Below, piece by piece: positions 1 through 8,767 of a stretch of 64,000 bases of DNA (positions are counted from its first letter, which is position 1; each line of letters starts with the position of its first letter). The notes under the pieces are model-generated. The model did no database searches. It was not told where the DNA came from and saw only the letters and a list, made by a program, of their open reading frames with translations. Origin of the DNA: Bacteroidota bacterium. GTDB lineage: Bacteria; Bacteroidota; Bacteroidia; Palsa-965. The translations under genes and the position numbers were made by a program. The DNA is taken from contig VBWE01000013.1 of the NCBI GenBank assembly GCA_006218065.1, positions 83,586 through 147,585 of the forward strand, in the 5' to 3' direction.

Positions 1-1
1 A

Positions 2-169
2 AACGGGCAGCTTTACGTGGAAAATAACATCCATAAAAAACAAAGCGTGGAAACATCGAGCGGTTACGGGCTGAAGAATATTATCAACCGGTATAAGCTG
101 CTCGGCCGTAACGATGTTGTCATTGTAAATGACCTGTCGAATTTCAGCGTTGCATTACCTTTGATCTGA
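2..169 (+). CDS. LytS/YehU-type sensor histidine kinase, C-terminal fragment
   Basis: Only the last 55 codons are in the window; the gene enters from the left edge in frame 2 and stops with TGA at 167-169. The visible part contains GYGLKNIINRYKLL, which matches the G-box (GxGLxNxxxRL) of the HATPase domain found in LytS/YehU-family kinases. These are membrane sensors that phosphorylate a LytTR response regulator, and such a regulator lies 251 bp downstream on the same strand, so the two probably form one signalling pair. Upstream sensor and His-kinase regions cannot be seen. Family assignment rests on this one motif plus the neighbour. Confidence 0.75.
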   Translation, partial: NGQLYVENNIHKKQSVETSSGYGLKNIINRYKLLGRNDVVIVNDLSNFSVALPLI

Positions 170-230
170 CGGATCGTATAAAATCGGGTTCTTTTAAACG
201 GAAGCCTGTTATACGATAAGTCTATAATTT

Positions 231-381
231 GATTTTCGATTGCCGATTTCGGATTTGCGATTTTAATACCCGTTAGCGTCTTCGTGCCTTTGCGGTAAAA
301 AATGGAATACAAACCTCACCGCGAAGACGCTAAGGTTTATGCAGAGATAAATCGCAAATCCGAAATCGGCAATCGAAAATC
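231..381. repeat. Perfect 31-bp inverted repeat between kinase and regulator
   Basis: The arms are 231-261 and 351-381 and are exact reverse complements over 31 bp (core GCCGATTTCGGATTTGCG). Between them are two shorter imperfectly complementary pieces built on TTAGCGTCTTCG (about 274-285 and 312-323). The whole 150-bp stretch can fold into a long hairpin. A related CTTCGTG-rich string occurs at 12584-12612. The element separates the kinase gene from its response regulator and could attenuate transcription between them (inference). Confidence 0.8.
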
Positions 382-420
382 GTAAAAGGATTTATTCCGC
401 AGGAATTTTAAACAGATCAC

Positions 421-1182
421 ATGAACATCCTGATCGTAGAAGACGAAGCGCCTGCTGCCCGCCGCCTCCAGAAAATGGTTTCGGAACTGGAACCTGCGGC
501 GGTTTTTGCCGGGCATACAGACGGAATCCGCAGTACGGTATGCTGGCTCGAAACCAATGTCGCGCCCGACCTGGTGCTGATGGATATCCAGCTCAGCGAC
601 GGGATCAGTTTTGAAATTTTCAACCGCACGACTATTTCTTCGCCGGTTATTTTTACCACAGCGTATGACGAATACGCGGTGCGCGCATTCAAAGTAAACA
701 GCATCGATTACCTGCTGAAACCGGTTGACAAAACCGAACTGCGCCGCAGCTTCGACCGTTTCCGCGAGCGGCGCGCGCCTGTTCCCGGCAGCCAGGACCT
801 GTTCCGGAAACTGGTGAACGAAATGCAAACCGGGAAACCTGTTTTTAAAACCCGCTTCCTCGTGAGCAAAGGCCCCGATCTTTTCCCGGTAGAATCTTCG
901 CAGGCTGCTTTTTTTCATACCGAAGAACGCGTCGTTTTTATGCACACGCACGATGGAAAACGGTACATCATCGAACATACGCTGGATGAACTGGAATCCC
1001 TGCTCGATCCCGCCGTTTTCTGCCGCGCAAACCGCCAGTTTATTCTTTCCGCTTCCTGTGTCCGTTCCATGCAGGCGGGTTTCAACGGGAAAATCAAAGC
1101 ATTTGTCCATCCCCAGCCGCCGGAAGAAATCATCGTGAGCCGGGAAAGGGCGGTTGCGTTTAAAGAGTGGCTGAACAGGTGA
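421..1182 (+). CDS. LytTR-family response regulator
   Basis: A 253-residue two-domain regulator. The N-terminal receiver domain (about 1-120) starts MNILIVEDE with the acidic pair at E7/D8, has the phospho-acceptor D55 in LMDIQ, and the conserved K at LLKPVDK near residue 100. The C-terminal part (about 145-250) has the LytTR DNA-binding layout, including the R-x-N-R-Q-F-I-L stretch (CRANRQFILS). LytTR proteins bind direct repeats in promoters as dimers. Its partner is most likely the kinase whose end lies at 2-169. ATG at 421 is the only start that gives a complete receiver domain. The target genes cannot be inferred. Confidence 0.93.
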   Translation: MNILIVEDEAPAARRLQKMVSELEPAAVFAGHTDGIRSTVCWLETNVAPDLVLMDIQLSDGISFEIFNRTTISSPVIFTTAYDEYAVRAFKVNSIDYLLKPVDKTELRRSFDRFRERRAPVPGSQDLFRKLVNEMQTGKPVFKTRFLVSKGPDLFPVESSQAAFFHTEERVVFMHTHDGKRYIIEHTLDELESLLDPAVFCRANRQFILSASCVRSMQAGFNGKIKAFVHPQPPEEIIVSRERAVAFKEWLNR

Positions 1183-1185
1183 TCC

Positions 1186-1319
1186 GGACCTCTCCTCTTT
1201 CCTCCCCGAAGGGGGAGGATGCTGGAATACTTAAGTGACGTTCCTTTCGTTTTGACGAAAGGAACGTCACTTAATTTGTAATGCCATCCTCCCCTTCGGG
1301 GAGGAAAGAGGAGAGGTCC
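1186..1319. repeat. Composite nested hairpin element (type 2), copy 1
   Basis: Outer arms 1186-1220 and 1286-1319 pair almost perfectly (GGACCTCTCCTCTTTCC against its complement). Inside them, 1231-1250 and 1255-1274 are a perfect 20-bp inverted repeat with a TTTG loop. The left outer arm also holds its own small hairpin (CCTCCCCGAAGGGGGAGG). The same architecture, with a different sequence, recurs at 29778-29990. It begins 4 bp after the stop codon of the response regulator, so it may also act as a transcription terminator. Confidence 0.85.
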
Positions 1320-1385
1320 CTTATACCGCCTGTTTAGGAATACAACCGAACCTGTAGAAATATTCAGCCGGGATGCCGGTTTTTC

Positions 1386-1393
1386 TAACTTTG
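1386..1393 (+). promoter_or_regulatory. Bacteroidota -7 box (TAACTTTG) of the M16 protease gene
   Basis: TAACTTTG fits the TAnnTTTG consensus and lies 26 bp before the ATG at 1419. No convincing -33 TTG is seen at the usual distance, so this is tentative. Confidence 0.45.
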
Positions 1394-1418
1394 TCCGGTT
1401 CACGTACCTACTACATTC

Positions 1419-4376
1419 ATGAAAAACAAAGCATTATCCATTGCGGCGTTCCTGGTGTGCGCTGCTCCTGTTTTCGGCCAGGCGCCGAAACTGGTTCAGA
1501 AAGTAACGACCAACGGATCCGGGAAACTGGTTATTCCGTATGAAAAATATGTCCTGCCCAACGGACTGCAGATCGTGGTTCACGAAGATCATTCGGACCC
1601 GGTCGTGTACGTTGATGTGACGTACCATGTCGGTTCGGCGCGTGAGCAGCAGGGACGTTCGGGCTTTGCGCATTTCTTCGAACATATGATGTTCCAGGGT
1701 TCGGAGCACGTGGCCGACGAAGAACATTTCAAGCGCGTGAACGAAGCCGGCGGAACGCTGAACGGTTCGACCAACCTCGACCGGACGAATTATTTCGAAA
1801 CGCTCCCGGCCAATAACCTGGAACTCGCCCTCTGGCTCGAAGCCGACCGTATGGGCTTTTTGCTCGATTCGGTAACGCAGCGCAAATTCGAAGTGCAGCG
1901 CGCCACGGTGAAAAACGAACGTGGCCAGCGTTACGATAACGCGCCTTACGGATTGGTCTTCGAAAAAATCAGTGAAGCGATTTATCCCCCGGGACATCCG
2001 TATTCCTGGTCCACCATTGGGTATCTCGAAGACCTGAACCGCGTGGATGTGACCGACCTGAAAAACTTTTTCATGCGCTGGTACGGCCCGAACAATGCCA
2101 CGCTGACGGTTGCCGGTGATGTTAAAACAGCCGATGTCATCAAACTCGCGGAAAAATATTTCGGCCCGATCCCGCGCGGACCGGAAGTAAAGAACAAAGC
2201 CGCGATGCCGGCCGTGCTCGATGGGAACCGGTACACTTCGTATGAAGACAACGTCCGTTTTCCGCAGCTGGTGGTGAACTGGCCCACAGTGCCCGCCCGC
2301 ACGCCCGACGAGCCCGCGCTCGATGCCCTGGCTGATATTCTTTCCGACGGCAAAAGTTCGATCTTCTACAAAAATTTCGTAGAAAACCGGATGGCCCAGT
2401 TTGCCAATATGGGCAACGGCACCGCCGAACTTTCGGGCACGATGCGCGTTACCGTTCGTGCATTCCCCGGCAAAAACCTGGCGCAGATGGACAGTATCAT
2501 GCAATCCTGCTTCGCCCAGTTTGAAAGCCGCGGCGTTACGGATGACGATGTAAAACGCTTCAAGCTGAAAGTCGAACAACTGTTTCTCGACCAGATGGAA
2601 AGCGTGCAGTCGAAAGGCTCGCTGCTGGCCAGCTACAATACGTTCATGGGCGATCCGAATTACCTGAAAAAGGAAATGGAAACGTACCAGAAAATCACGA
2701 AAGAAGACGTGATGCGCGTGTACAACAAGTACATTAAAGGCAAACCAGCCGTTTACCTCAGCGTATATCCGAAAGGCAAATCGAACCTGAAGCTGCGCGA
2801 CGATAATTTCAAAATGTACGAGCGCATGATCGAGCAGGAAAGCCCGGAGTACAAAAACCTGTCTTATAAAAAGCCGGTCGATAAGTTCGACCGCAGCAAA
2901 CGCCCGGCCGGCGGACCCACGCCCGTAGTGAAAGCGCCGCAAGTATGGAAGCAGCGCTTTGCCAATGGTTTGCAGGTCATCGGAACACGAAGCGATGAAA
3001 TGCCGCGCGTTTCACTGATGCTTTCCATCAGCGCCGGTCACCGCCAGGAAGAAATATCCAAATCAGGTCTTGCGCAAATGACCGCCCGCATGCTCGATCA
3101 GTCCACGCTGAAGCGTACCGCCGGCGACATGGAACACGAACTGGAAATGCTTGGCAGCAGCATCGCCATCAACACCAGCGGCGAAGAAGTGATCGTCAAT
3201 GTCAATGCGCTGAGCCGTAACCTCGACGCGGTACTCAAGCTGCTCGAAGAAAAATTGTTTCAGCCGAAATTCGACCAGTCGGAATTTGATATGGTGAAAA
3301 AACAGCAGCTCGAAGGTATCGCTAACCGCTCCACGCAGGCCGGCACCATGGCCGATCTCGTGTTCAACAAAAGCATTTACGGCGATCAGCATATCAACAG
3401 CATGCCGGTGAACGGAACCATGGAAACGGTGGGCAAGCTGGCGCTCGATGATGTGAAGAAGTATTACAAAACGATGTATTCGCCCAATATCGCGAATCTC
3501 GTGATCGTAGGCGATAAGAATAAAGAAGAGATTTTACCCAAGCTGAAGTTTCTCGAAACCTGGGCATCCACGAATGTGAAACTGAAGCCCGAAGACCCGA
3601 TTCCCGCGGCGGGCAAAACGAAAATTTTCCTGTTCAATAAAGAAAAAGCCGCCCAGTCGGAAATCCGTATTGCCCGTACCACCGGCCTGACTTATGATGC
3701 AACAGGCGAATACTACCGCGCACAGGTGATGAACTTCGTGCTCGGCGGAAACTTCAACAGCCGCATCAACATGAACCTGCGCGAAAACAAAGGCTGGACG
3801 TACGGTTCGAACAACCAGTTCACCGCCACGCAATATTCCGGTCACGTAGTGGCCACCGCGGGTGTTAAATGGGAAGCGTCGGACAGCGCGGTTGTCGAGT
3901 TTATCAAAGAGATCCGTAACTACCACGATAACGGTATTACGCCTGCCGAGCTGGAATACACCAAGCAGTCGCTGATCCAGCGCGAAGCGCTCGCATACGA
4001 ATCGCCCGATCAGAAACTGCTTTTCCTGAAGCGGATGCAGACGTACAACCTGCCGGAAGATTTTACCGTGAAACAAAATGAAATCCTCCGCGGGATCACC
4101 AAAGAAGAAATCGATGCGCTGGCCAAAAAACACCTGCAGGTGGATAAGTTGAGTATCACCGTGGTAGGCGATAAAGAGAAGATCGGGTCTTCGCTGGCGA
4201 AACTCGGCTACGAAGTAGTGGAAGTGGATGCCGAAGGAAAAGCGATCCCGGTAGTAGTGAAAGAAGAACCGAAAAAAGAAACGCCTCCCCCGGTACTTCC
4301 GAAAGAAGAACCGAAAAAAGGAAAGAAGAAAAACAAGAGACCCAAAGGAGCGAAGTACGGGGAGATTACGAAGTAG
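1419..4376 (+). CDS. Secreted M16-family zinc metallopeptidase (two-domain, pitrilysin-like)
   Basis: 985 residues with a signal peptide (about 1-20, ending VFGQ). The inverted zinc motif HFFEH is at 85-89 and the third zinc ligand is probably E167 in NERGQ, so the N-terminal M16 domain (about 40-470) should be catalytic. A second M16 domain (about 515-925) lacks HxxEH and is probably the structural half that closes the chamber, as is usual for single-chain M16 enzymes. The C-terminus is an unusual Lys/Glu/Pro-rich tail (about 940-985, repeated EEPKKE units). It is likely periplasmic and degrades short peptides. It appears monocistronic: a strong terminator follows at 4393-4437. Confidence 0.93.
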   Translation: MKNKALSIAAFLVCAAPVFGQAPKLVQKVTTNGSGKLVIPYEKYVLPNGLQIVVHEDHSDPVVYVDVTYHVGSAREQQGRSGFAHFFEHMMFQGSEHVADEEHFKRVNEAGGTLNGSTNLDRTNYFETLPANNLELALWLEADRMGFLLDSVTQRKFEVQRATVKNERGQRYDNAPYGLVFEKISEAIYPPGHPYSWSTIGYLEDLNRVDVTDLKNFFMRWYGPNNATLTVAGDVKTADVIKLAEKYFGPIPRGPEVKNKAAMPAVLDGNRYTSYEDNVRFPQLVVNWPTVPARTPDEPALDALADILSDGKSSIFYKNFVENRMAQFANMGNGTAELSGTMRVTVRAFPGKNLAQMDSIMQSCFAQFESRGVTDDDVKRFKLKVEQLFLDQMESVQSKGSLLASYNTFMGDPNYLKKEMETYQKITKEDVMRVYNKYIKGKPAVYLSVYPKGKSNLKLRDDNFKMYERMIEQESPEYKNLSYKKPVDKFDRSKRPAGGPTPVVKAPQVWKQRFANGLQVIGTRSDEMPRVSLMLSISAGHRQEEISKSGLAQMTARMLDQSTLKRTAGDMEHELEMLGSSIAINTSGEEVIVNVNALSRNLDAVLKLLEEKLFQPKFDQSEFDMVKKQQLEGIANRSTQAGTMADLVFNKSIYGDQHINSMPVNGTMETVGKLALDDVKKYYKTMYSPNIANLVIVGDKNKEEILPKLKFLETWASTNVKLKPEDPIPAAGKTKIFLFNKEKAAQSEIRIARTTGLTYDATGEYYRAQVMNFVLGGNFNSRINMNLRENKGWTYGSNNQFTATQYSGHVVATAGVKWEASDSAVVEFIKEIRNYHDNGITPAELEYTKQSLIQREALAYESPDQKLLFLKRMQTYNLPEDFTVKQNEILRGITKEEIDALAKKHLQVDKLSITVVGDKEKIGSSLAKLGYEVVEVDAEGKAIPVVVKEEPKKETPPPVLPKEEPKKGKKKNKRPKGAKYGEITK

Positions 4377-4392
4377 TTTCGGACACTCCGAT

Positions 4393-4437
4393 AAAACAAA
4401 CGGGCGATTCACCTCTGGCGGATCGCCCGTTTGTTTT
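4393..4437. terminator. Rho-independent terminator after the M16 gene
   Basis: A 16-bp perfect inverted repeat (4393-4408 and 4422-4437) has a GGGCGAT/ATCGCCC core and flanking A-run and T-run, so it could work on both strands. Here it closes the M16 transcript. Confidence 0.85.
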
Positions 4438-4441
4438 GGAT

Positions 4442-4730
4442 CATAGTATGAATCCCGGGGTTTGTTCCTGAATTTATTGGCAGGGTCGAGTTGTTTTTTT
4501 AATTCAAAAAATTTGCCGGCATCCGGATGTGTATAGCGAATGAAAAACTGCTCGTTGTTATATTCATAATAAAGAATCCCTCTTGAAGTAGTTTTCCATT
4601 CACCTGCATTCTCATTTTCTACAAGCTCATTGAAAGTATTGGAGGTAGCGGAGCCGCATGTAATAAGTATGTCAGAACAGGTTGCCAGGTCTTCAAAATA
4701 GATTTGAACCTGTTTTAACGGGGCGCACCC
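4442..4730 (-). pseudogene. Decayed C-terminal fragment, possibly of an FAD-linked oxidase
   Basis: The 410 bp between the M16 gene and the next gene hold no intact gene. On the minus strand one frame reads a plausible protein end: an YNNEQFFIRYTHPDAGKFF stretch followed by ELKKQLDPANKFRNK and RDSYYD. This resembles the extreme C-terminus of FAD-linked oxidases (phenylalanine-rich segment, then a LKxxxDPxxxFxN motif). The frame does not stop where such a protein should end but reads on antisense into the M16 gene, and there is no FAD-binding region upstream. I read it as a remnant. The family assignment is from memory of the motif and is uncertain. Confidence 0.4.
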
Positions 4731-4737
4731 GGACAAA

Positions 4738-4772
4738 ATAAAAACGGCCCTTCTTCCGAAGAGCCGTTTTCG
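4738..4772 (-). terminator. Terminator after the ASPIC/UnbV protein gene
   Basis: AAAACGGC (4741-4748) pairs with GCCGTTTT (4763-4770), with partly paired bases between. It lies just beyond the stop codon of the minus-strand gene at 4788. Confidence 0.7.
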
Positions 4773-4787
4773 CATGAAAGAATAATT

Positions 4788-6581
4788 TTATTTTTCTGTG
4801 ATGAACTTGCCCGAAGCCAGTCGCTCTGCACCGTTACGGAGTTCATAGAAATACATACCGCTCTGCAGCGATGCGCCCGAAAGCGGAATGATGCTGCGGC
4901 TCAGGTTGTTTTCTGTATAAACGAGTTTGCCGTTCATGTCGAAGATCGAGAGGGAAAGATCGTCTGCTGCGTAAGCGGCAAAGTTGCCGATCTGGATCAC
5001 GCCGTTTCCGTTCGACGGGTTGGGCATTACGGTTACGGTCAGGTTTTGTGCGGCATTGATATGCGTGGAAGTCGGGAAACCGCCTTCGGTTACCGTGTAG
5101 CCTGCATCAGCCGGGAGAACCATCATCTGGTCAACAACTCCCGAAGGCCATGAAACGATCACGCTGTCAATTTGTGTAGCTGATCCGAGACCGAAGTGTG
5201 CGGTAAACGAATTCTGGATACCGTACGCTTCACCCGAGCGGATTTCGCGAACCTGTACGCCCCAGGGGCCGTAAATTTTCACGATAGCGCCGACGCCGTT
5301 CTTGTTGCTCATGCCGGCAACGGGTGCGCCGCCAACGAGATCGAACTTGATCCAGTGATTGGTATTGCCCTGGTTCGGGCTGTCGTTCATCCACAGGTGG
5401 TCGTTCCGGGTGGACGGTGAGTTGTAAACGTCGCAGTAGCTGCCATAAAGATCGAGGAAGCCGTCGCCGTTCAGATCACCTACCGCATGCGAAGTGATGG
5501 TGTAAGTGTTGTAGTTGAACGGGTTCGGCGAAACCTGTACGAAAGTGCCGTCGCCGTTGCCTTTGTAGAGGTAGTGATTGTCGCCGGTGAGCATCAGGTC
5601 CAGGTAAGTATCGTTATCGAAATCCTGGAAAGTAGCGTTCATACCGAAGAACGAAGTGGTGTTGCTGATGCCCGAACCGCTGATCGAGTTGGTGAATACA
5701 CCCGATCCGTTGTTGATCATCAGTGTGCTGTTTACGTCGTAATTCAATACGAAACCGTCCATGTCGCCGTCGTTGTCGATGTCGCCCCAGGCTGTGCTCC
5801 AGCCCTGTGCGCCGTCAAGCAGGCCGGTCCAGTTGGTTGTGTCCTGCGTGTATGTGCCGTTTCCGTTGTTGATGAATACCTGGTCGATGCGGCGCGGGTC
5901 GGATGAATTGCTCACACCCTGACGGCAATGCGTGATCATGAGATCGCAAAAACCGTCGTTGTTGATGTCGCTCCATACGGATGCGTAGTTCCCGCTGTTG
6001 TCCGATGATACCGGCGCAGTGGCCAGCGGCATCAGGCTCTGGTCGAAGGTCCAGCCGAGGTTACCGTCGCCGACGTAAATATGGCTCATGGCCACGTCGT
6101 TGCACACAAAGGCGTCGATGTTACCGTCATTATTGATATCGAAATAATTGCAGCCCTGTACAAAAATAGAGCCCGAGCTGGTCACGGTGCTCACATTCTG
6201 GCCGGTGTATCCGCTGCCGTTCCAGTACATCATGCGGGTAGCCCCGTTATCGCCCCAGAGCGCATCGTTGTAGCTGTCGTTATTCACGTCGGCCACGCAC
6301 ATACCCCAGGGTGAGCTGAGGTTATAAGTATGGGTTGCTTCCGTAAAATTGGCGTTGGGTGCGTTCTGCGTGCAGATCGACATGGTTGTGTTGTTCGAAC
6401 GGACAATGTCGTCTTTCTTGTCGTTGTTCATGTCTACCACACCGATAGCATTACCGCTCCGGTATGTTGTGGAGGGCAGCAGGCTGGTCTGGTTGGTAAA
6501 GGGGATTTGCTGTGCAAAAGTAAACGCCGCCGGAAGGAGGGCTACAAATGCCAGCACTTTTTTGGTAGAGCTTGTTTTCAT
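4788..6581 (-). CDS. FG-GAP/VCBS and ASPIC/UnbV-domain surface protein with T9SS tail
   Basis: 597 residues. There is a signal peptide (ending TFAQQ near residue 25) and a run of FG-GAP/VCBS repeats carrying calcium-type DxNxDG/DxDxD loops (for example DMNNDKKDD, DINNDGNID, DIDNDGDMDG, DLNGDGFLD), predicted to form a beta-propeller over about 30-400. An ASPIC/UnbV domain follows (about 410-505, with SGEAYGIQ...FGLG and VSWPSG). The end is a type A T9SS sorting domain (about 520-597, with VMPNPSNG and ending GKFITEK). It should cross the outer membrane through T9SS and be anchored or released. The substrate is unknown. It is transcribed divergently from the cytochrome gene at 6788. Confidence 0.9.
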   Translation of the reverse strand: MKTSSTKKVLAFVALLPAAFTFAQQIPFTNQTSLLPSTTYRSGNAIGVVDMNNDKKDDIVRSNNTTMSICTQNAPNANFTEATHTYNLSSPWGMCVADVNNDSYNDALWGDNGATRMMYWNGSGYTGQNVSTVTSSGSIFVQGCNYFDINNDGNIDAFVCNDVAMSHIYVGDGNLGWTFDQSLMPLATAPVSSDNSGNYASVWSDINNDGFCDLMITHCRQGVSNSSDPRRIDQVFINNGNGTYTQDTTNWTGLLDGAQGWSTAWGDIDNDGDMDGFVLNYDVNSTLMINNGSGVFTNSISGSGISNTTSFFGMNATFQDFDNDTYLDLMLTGDNHYLYKGNGDGTFVQVSPNPFNYNTYTITSHAVGDLNGDGFLDLYGSYCDVYNSPSTRNDHLWMNDSPNQGNTNHWIKFDLVGGAPVAGMSNKNGVGAIVKIYGPWGVQVREIRSGEAYGIQNSFTAHFGLGSATQIDSVIVSWPSGVVDQMMVLPADAGYTVTEGGFPTSTHINAAQNLTVTVMPNPSNGNGVIQIGNFAAYAADDLSLSIFDMNGKLVYTENNLSRSIIPLSGASLQSGMYFYELRNGAERLASGKFITEK

Positions 6582-6756
6582 GCTTTTGGTTTTTTTAGAG
6601 CAATTGTAAATGTAACGATATCAACCTAATAAGAGCAAACTTTTTACTCTAAATCGGTAAAACGACTAATTCCGTCGTTGAAACAAATTATTGCATCGCC
6701 CAATTAAAAAATGCCGGATTCATGCAAAAAATCATGTTTTTCGCCCGGATTGCGCG

Positions 6757-6764
6757 TATTTTTG
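6757..6764 (+). promoter_or_regulatory. -7 box (TATTTTTG) of the cytochrome gene
   Basis: TATTTTTG fits TAnnTTTG and lies 23 bp before the ATG at 6788. It lies downstream of the ATG at 6722, so the longer reading frame from 6722 is unlikely to be translated. The rest of 6582-6756 is the divergent promoter region; nothing else stands out in it. Confidence 0.6.
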
Positions 6765-6787
6765 AAGATCAAAGACCTGACAGCTGT

Positions 6788-8746
6788 ATGAAGAAGTTTT
6801 TACACAAAAACCGCCGTCTCCCGTTTCTTATTTCCCTGCTTGCCGTGATTGCCCTGATGGCCGGACTTCCGGACTGGACAGCCCGTGCGCGAACCTTTCA
6901 TTCCGAAGTGGAGCTGAAACGTTTTGAACATCTCCGTATGACCCTGCCGGTGGATACGAATATATACTTTGCGGCTTCCGGTAAATGCGCCGGCTGCCAC
7001 GGGCACGATCCTGCTTTTGTTGCTTTCTATACTTCTTCGGGCGAAGATGTGAACATTGCCGACGATTGGGCTGGCACGATGATGGCCAATGCCGCGCGCG
7101 ACCCGCTGTGGAGAGCCAAAGTCAGCCACGAGATCCTGATCAATCCCGGCGCGCAGCAGGACGTTGAAAATACCTGCACCCGCTGCCACGCACCCACAGG
7201 CCGTTTCGAAGCCGAATATACCGGGCAGATGCCGTATTCCATGGCCGCGCTCATGGGCGATTCGATCGCGGAAGACGGGGTGAACTGCAGCGCCTGCCAC
7301 CAGTTGAAGGATACGCTGGCCGGCCGGAATTTCACCGGCGACCTGTATTATACCAGGAAAATATTCTATGGCCCATACACCAATCCTTTCGCCGGACCGA
7401 TGTTCGATTTCAACGGTTTTATGCCGGTGTACAGTACGCATATCAATCGCGCCACGCTTTGCGGAGGTTGTCATACACTTATTACCGAAACGCGCGACAT
7501 CGCCGGAAACGCTACCGGTAATTATTTCGTGGAACAGGCTACGTACCACGAATGGCTCAATTCCGTTTACAGCGATACCATGAGTCCGCTCGAGCGCACC
7601 TGCCAGAGCTGCCATATCCCGCGCATCGCCGACCCGGTGGATATCGCTACAAACTATCCTTTCCTGCAAAGCCGCACGCCTTTCGGCAAGCATCACCTCA
7701 TCGGCGGAAATGCATTTATGCTGAAAATACTGCGCAACAATATGACTACCGTGGGCGCTACATGTAATCCGTCCAATTACGATACGACCATCGCCCGCAC
7801 GATACGCAACCTGCGCGACAGTACGCTCGATGCACAACTCACCGAAACCGCACGCACGGTGGATACCGTTTTTTACAAACTCGCGCTTACAAATAAAGCC
7901 GGGCATAAATTTCCTTCGGGTTACCCGGCCCGCCGTGCCTACGTGGAGTTTGTGGTGATGGACGATATCGCCGATACGATTTTCAGATCGGGACTGATTG
8001 ATGCGAACGGAAATATCATGAATGAGGACGTGACTTACGAGCCGCATTATGATATGATCAACGACGAGCAGCAGGTGCAGATTTACCAGATGGTGATGGG
8101 CGACGTAAACAATAACGTGAACACCGTCCTCCTGCGCGCCGATACCACGCTGAAGGATAACCGACTTGCACCGAAAGGTTTTACCACGAGCCATTTTGCG
8201 TATGATACCTGCCGCATCTACGGAAACGTACTCACGGATCCCGATTTCAACCTGAGCGGCGGTGTAACGGAAGGAACCGGTGCAGATACACTGCACTATC
8301 ATATTCCGCTGAACGGGTACACCGGCAACCTGAACGTTACGGCGCGCGTGTATTACCAGAGTGTGCCGGCCAAATTCGTCGCGGATATGTTTACGCTCAA
8401 TTCTGCGCCGATCGATACGTTCAAAAACTTATTCAACAACGCAGATCATACGCCGATGCTCGTTGCCGAATGCCTGATGGGTTCCATCGTTACCGGTACA
8501 AACACCTATGATCTGCCCAAGCTCGTGATATCGCCCAACCCGACCAGCAACGGCCAGGTCCGCGTGATGCATTACCAGGATTACGATATCCGGGCGATCC
8601 GCGTGTATGATCTTTCCGGGAAACTGGTTTCCGAATTGCGGGCCGGGAATTTTAACGGCGTGCTGCAACTTCCGCACCGGGGCGTGTTTATGGTTAGCAT
8701 AGAGACCGCTAAAAAACGCTACGCTCAAAAAGTTATTTATTATTGA
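6788..8746 (+). CDS. Five-heme c-type cytochrome with T9SS sorting domain
   Basis: 652 residues from the ATG at 6788. An N-terminal signal/anchor (about 11-30) is followed by five CxxCH heme-binding motifs at 67-71, 130-134, 167-171, 225-229 and 272-276. The layout resembles multiheme proteins of the cytochrome c554 type, but no precise subfamily is assigned. The region about 290-570 is beta-rich and heme-free. The last 80 residues look like a T9SS type A domain (VISPNPTSNG, then IRVYDLSGKLV, ending KVIYY). A heme protein exported by T9SS would sit on the cell surface and could move electrons outside the cell (inference). The gene at 8768 follows after 21 bp and is probably co-transcribed. 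Confidence 0.88.
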   Translation: MKKFLHKNRRLPFLISLLAVIALMAGLPDWTARARTFHSEVELKRFEHLRMTLPVDTNIYFAASGKCAGCHGHDPAFVAFYTSSGEDVNIADDWAGTMMANAARDPLWRAKVSHEILINPGAQQDVENTCTRCHAPTGRFEAEYTGQMPYSMAALMGDSIAEDGVNCSACHQLKDTLAGRNFTGDLYYTRKIFYGPYTNPFAGPMFDFNGFMPVYSTHINRATLCGGCHTLITETRDIAGNATGNYFVEQATYHEWLNSVYSDTMSPLERTCQSCHIPRIADPVDIATNYPFLQSRTPFGKHHLIGGNAFMLKILRNNMTTVGATCNPSNYDTTIARTIRNLRDSTLDAQLTETARTVDTVFYKLALTNKAGHKFPSGYPARRAYVEFVVMDDIADTIFRSGLIDANGNIMNEDVTYEPHYDMINDEQQVQIYQMVMGDVNNNVNTVLLRADTTLKDNRLAPKGFTTSHFAYDTCRIYGNVLTDPDFNLSGGVTEGTGADTLHYHIPLNGYTGNLNVTARVYYQSVPAKFVADMFTLNSAPIDTFKNLFNNADHTPMLVAECLMGSIVTGTNTYDLPKLVISPNPTSNGQVRVMHYQDYDIRAIRVYDLSGKLVSELRAGNFNGVLQLPHRGVFMVSIETAKKRYAQKVIYY

Positions 8747-8767
8747 CCGGTATAAAATCATTCCCCG

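Noticed and set aside
1434-2942. Long minus-strand frame antisense to the M16 gene
   Set aside because: It is a GC-driven shadow: no signal, no domain, odd composition, and the plus strand carries a complete protease. The same holds for the other long antisense frames (for example 6800-8302, 22380-23456, 59733-61124).
6722-6787. Upstream ATG of the cytochrome frame
   Set aside because: It lies upstream of the TATTTTTG box, and the extra 22 residues are not part of a signal peptide.
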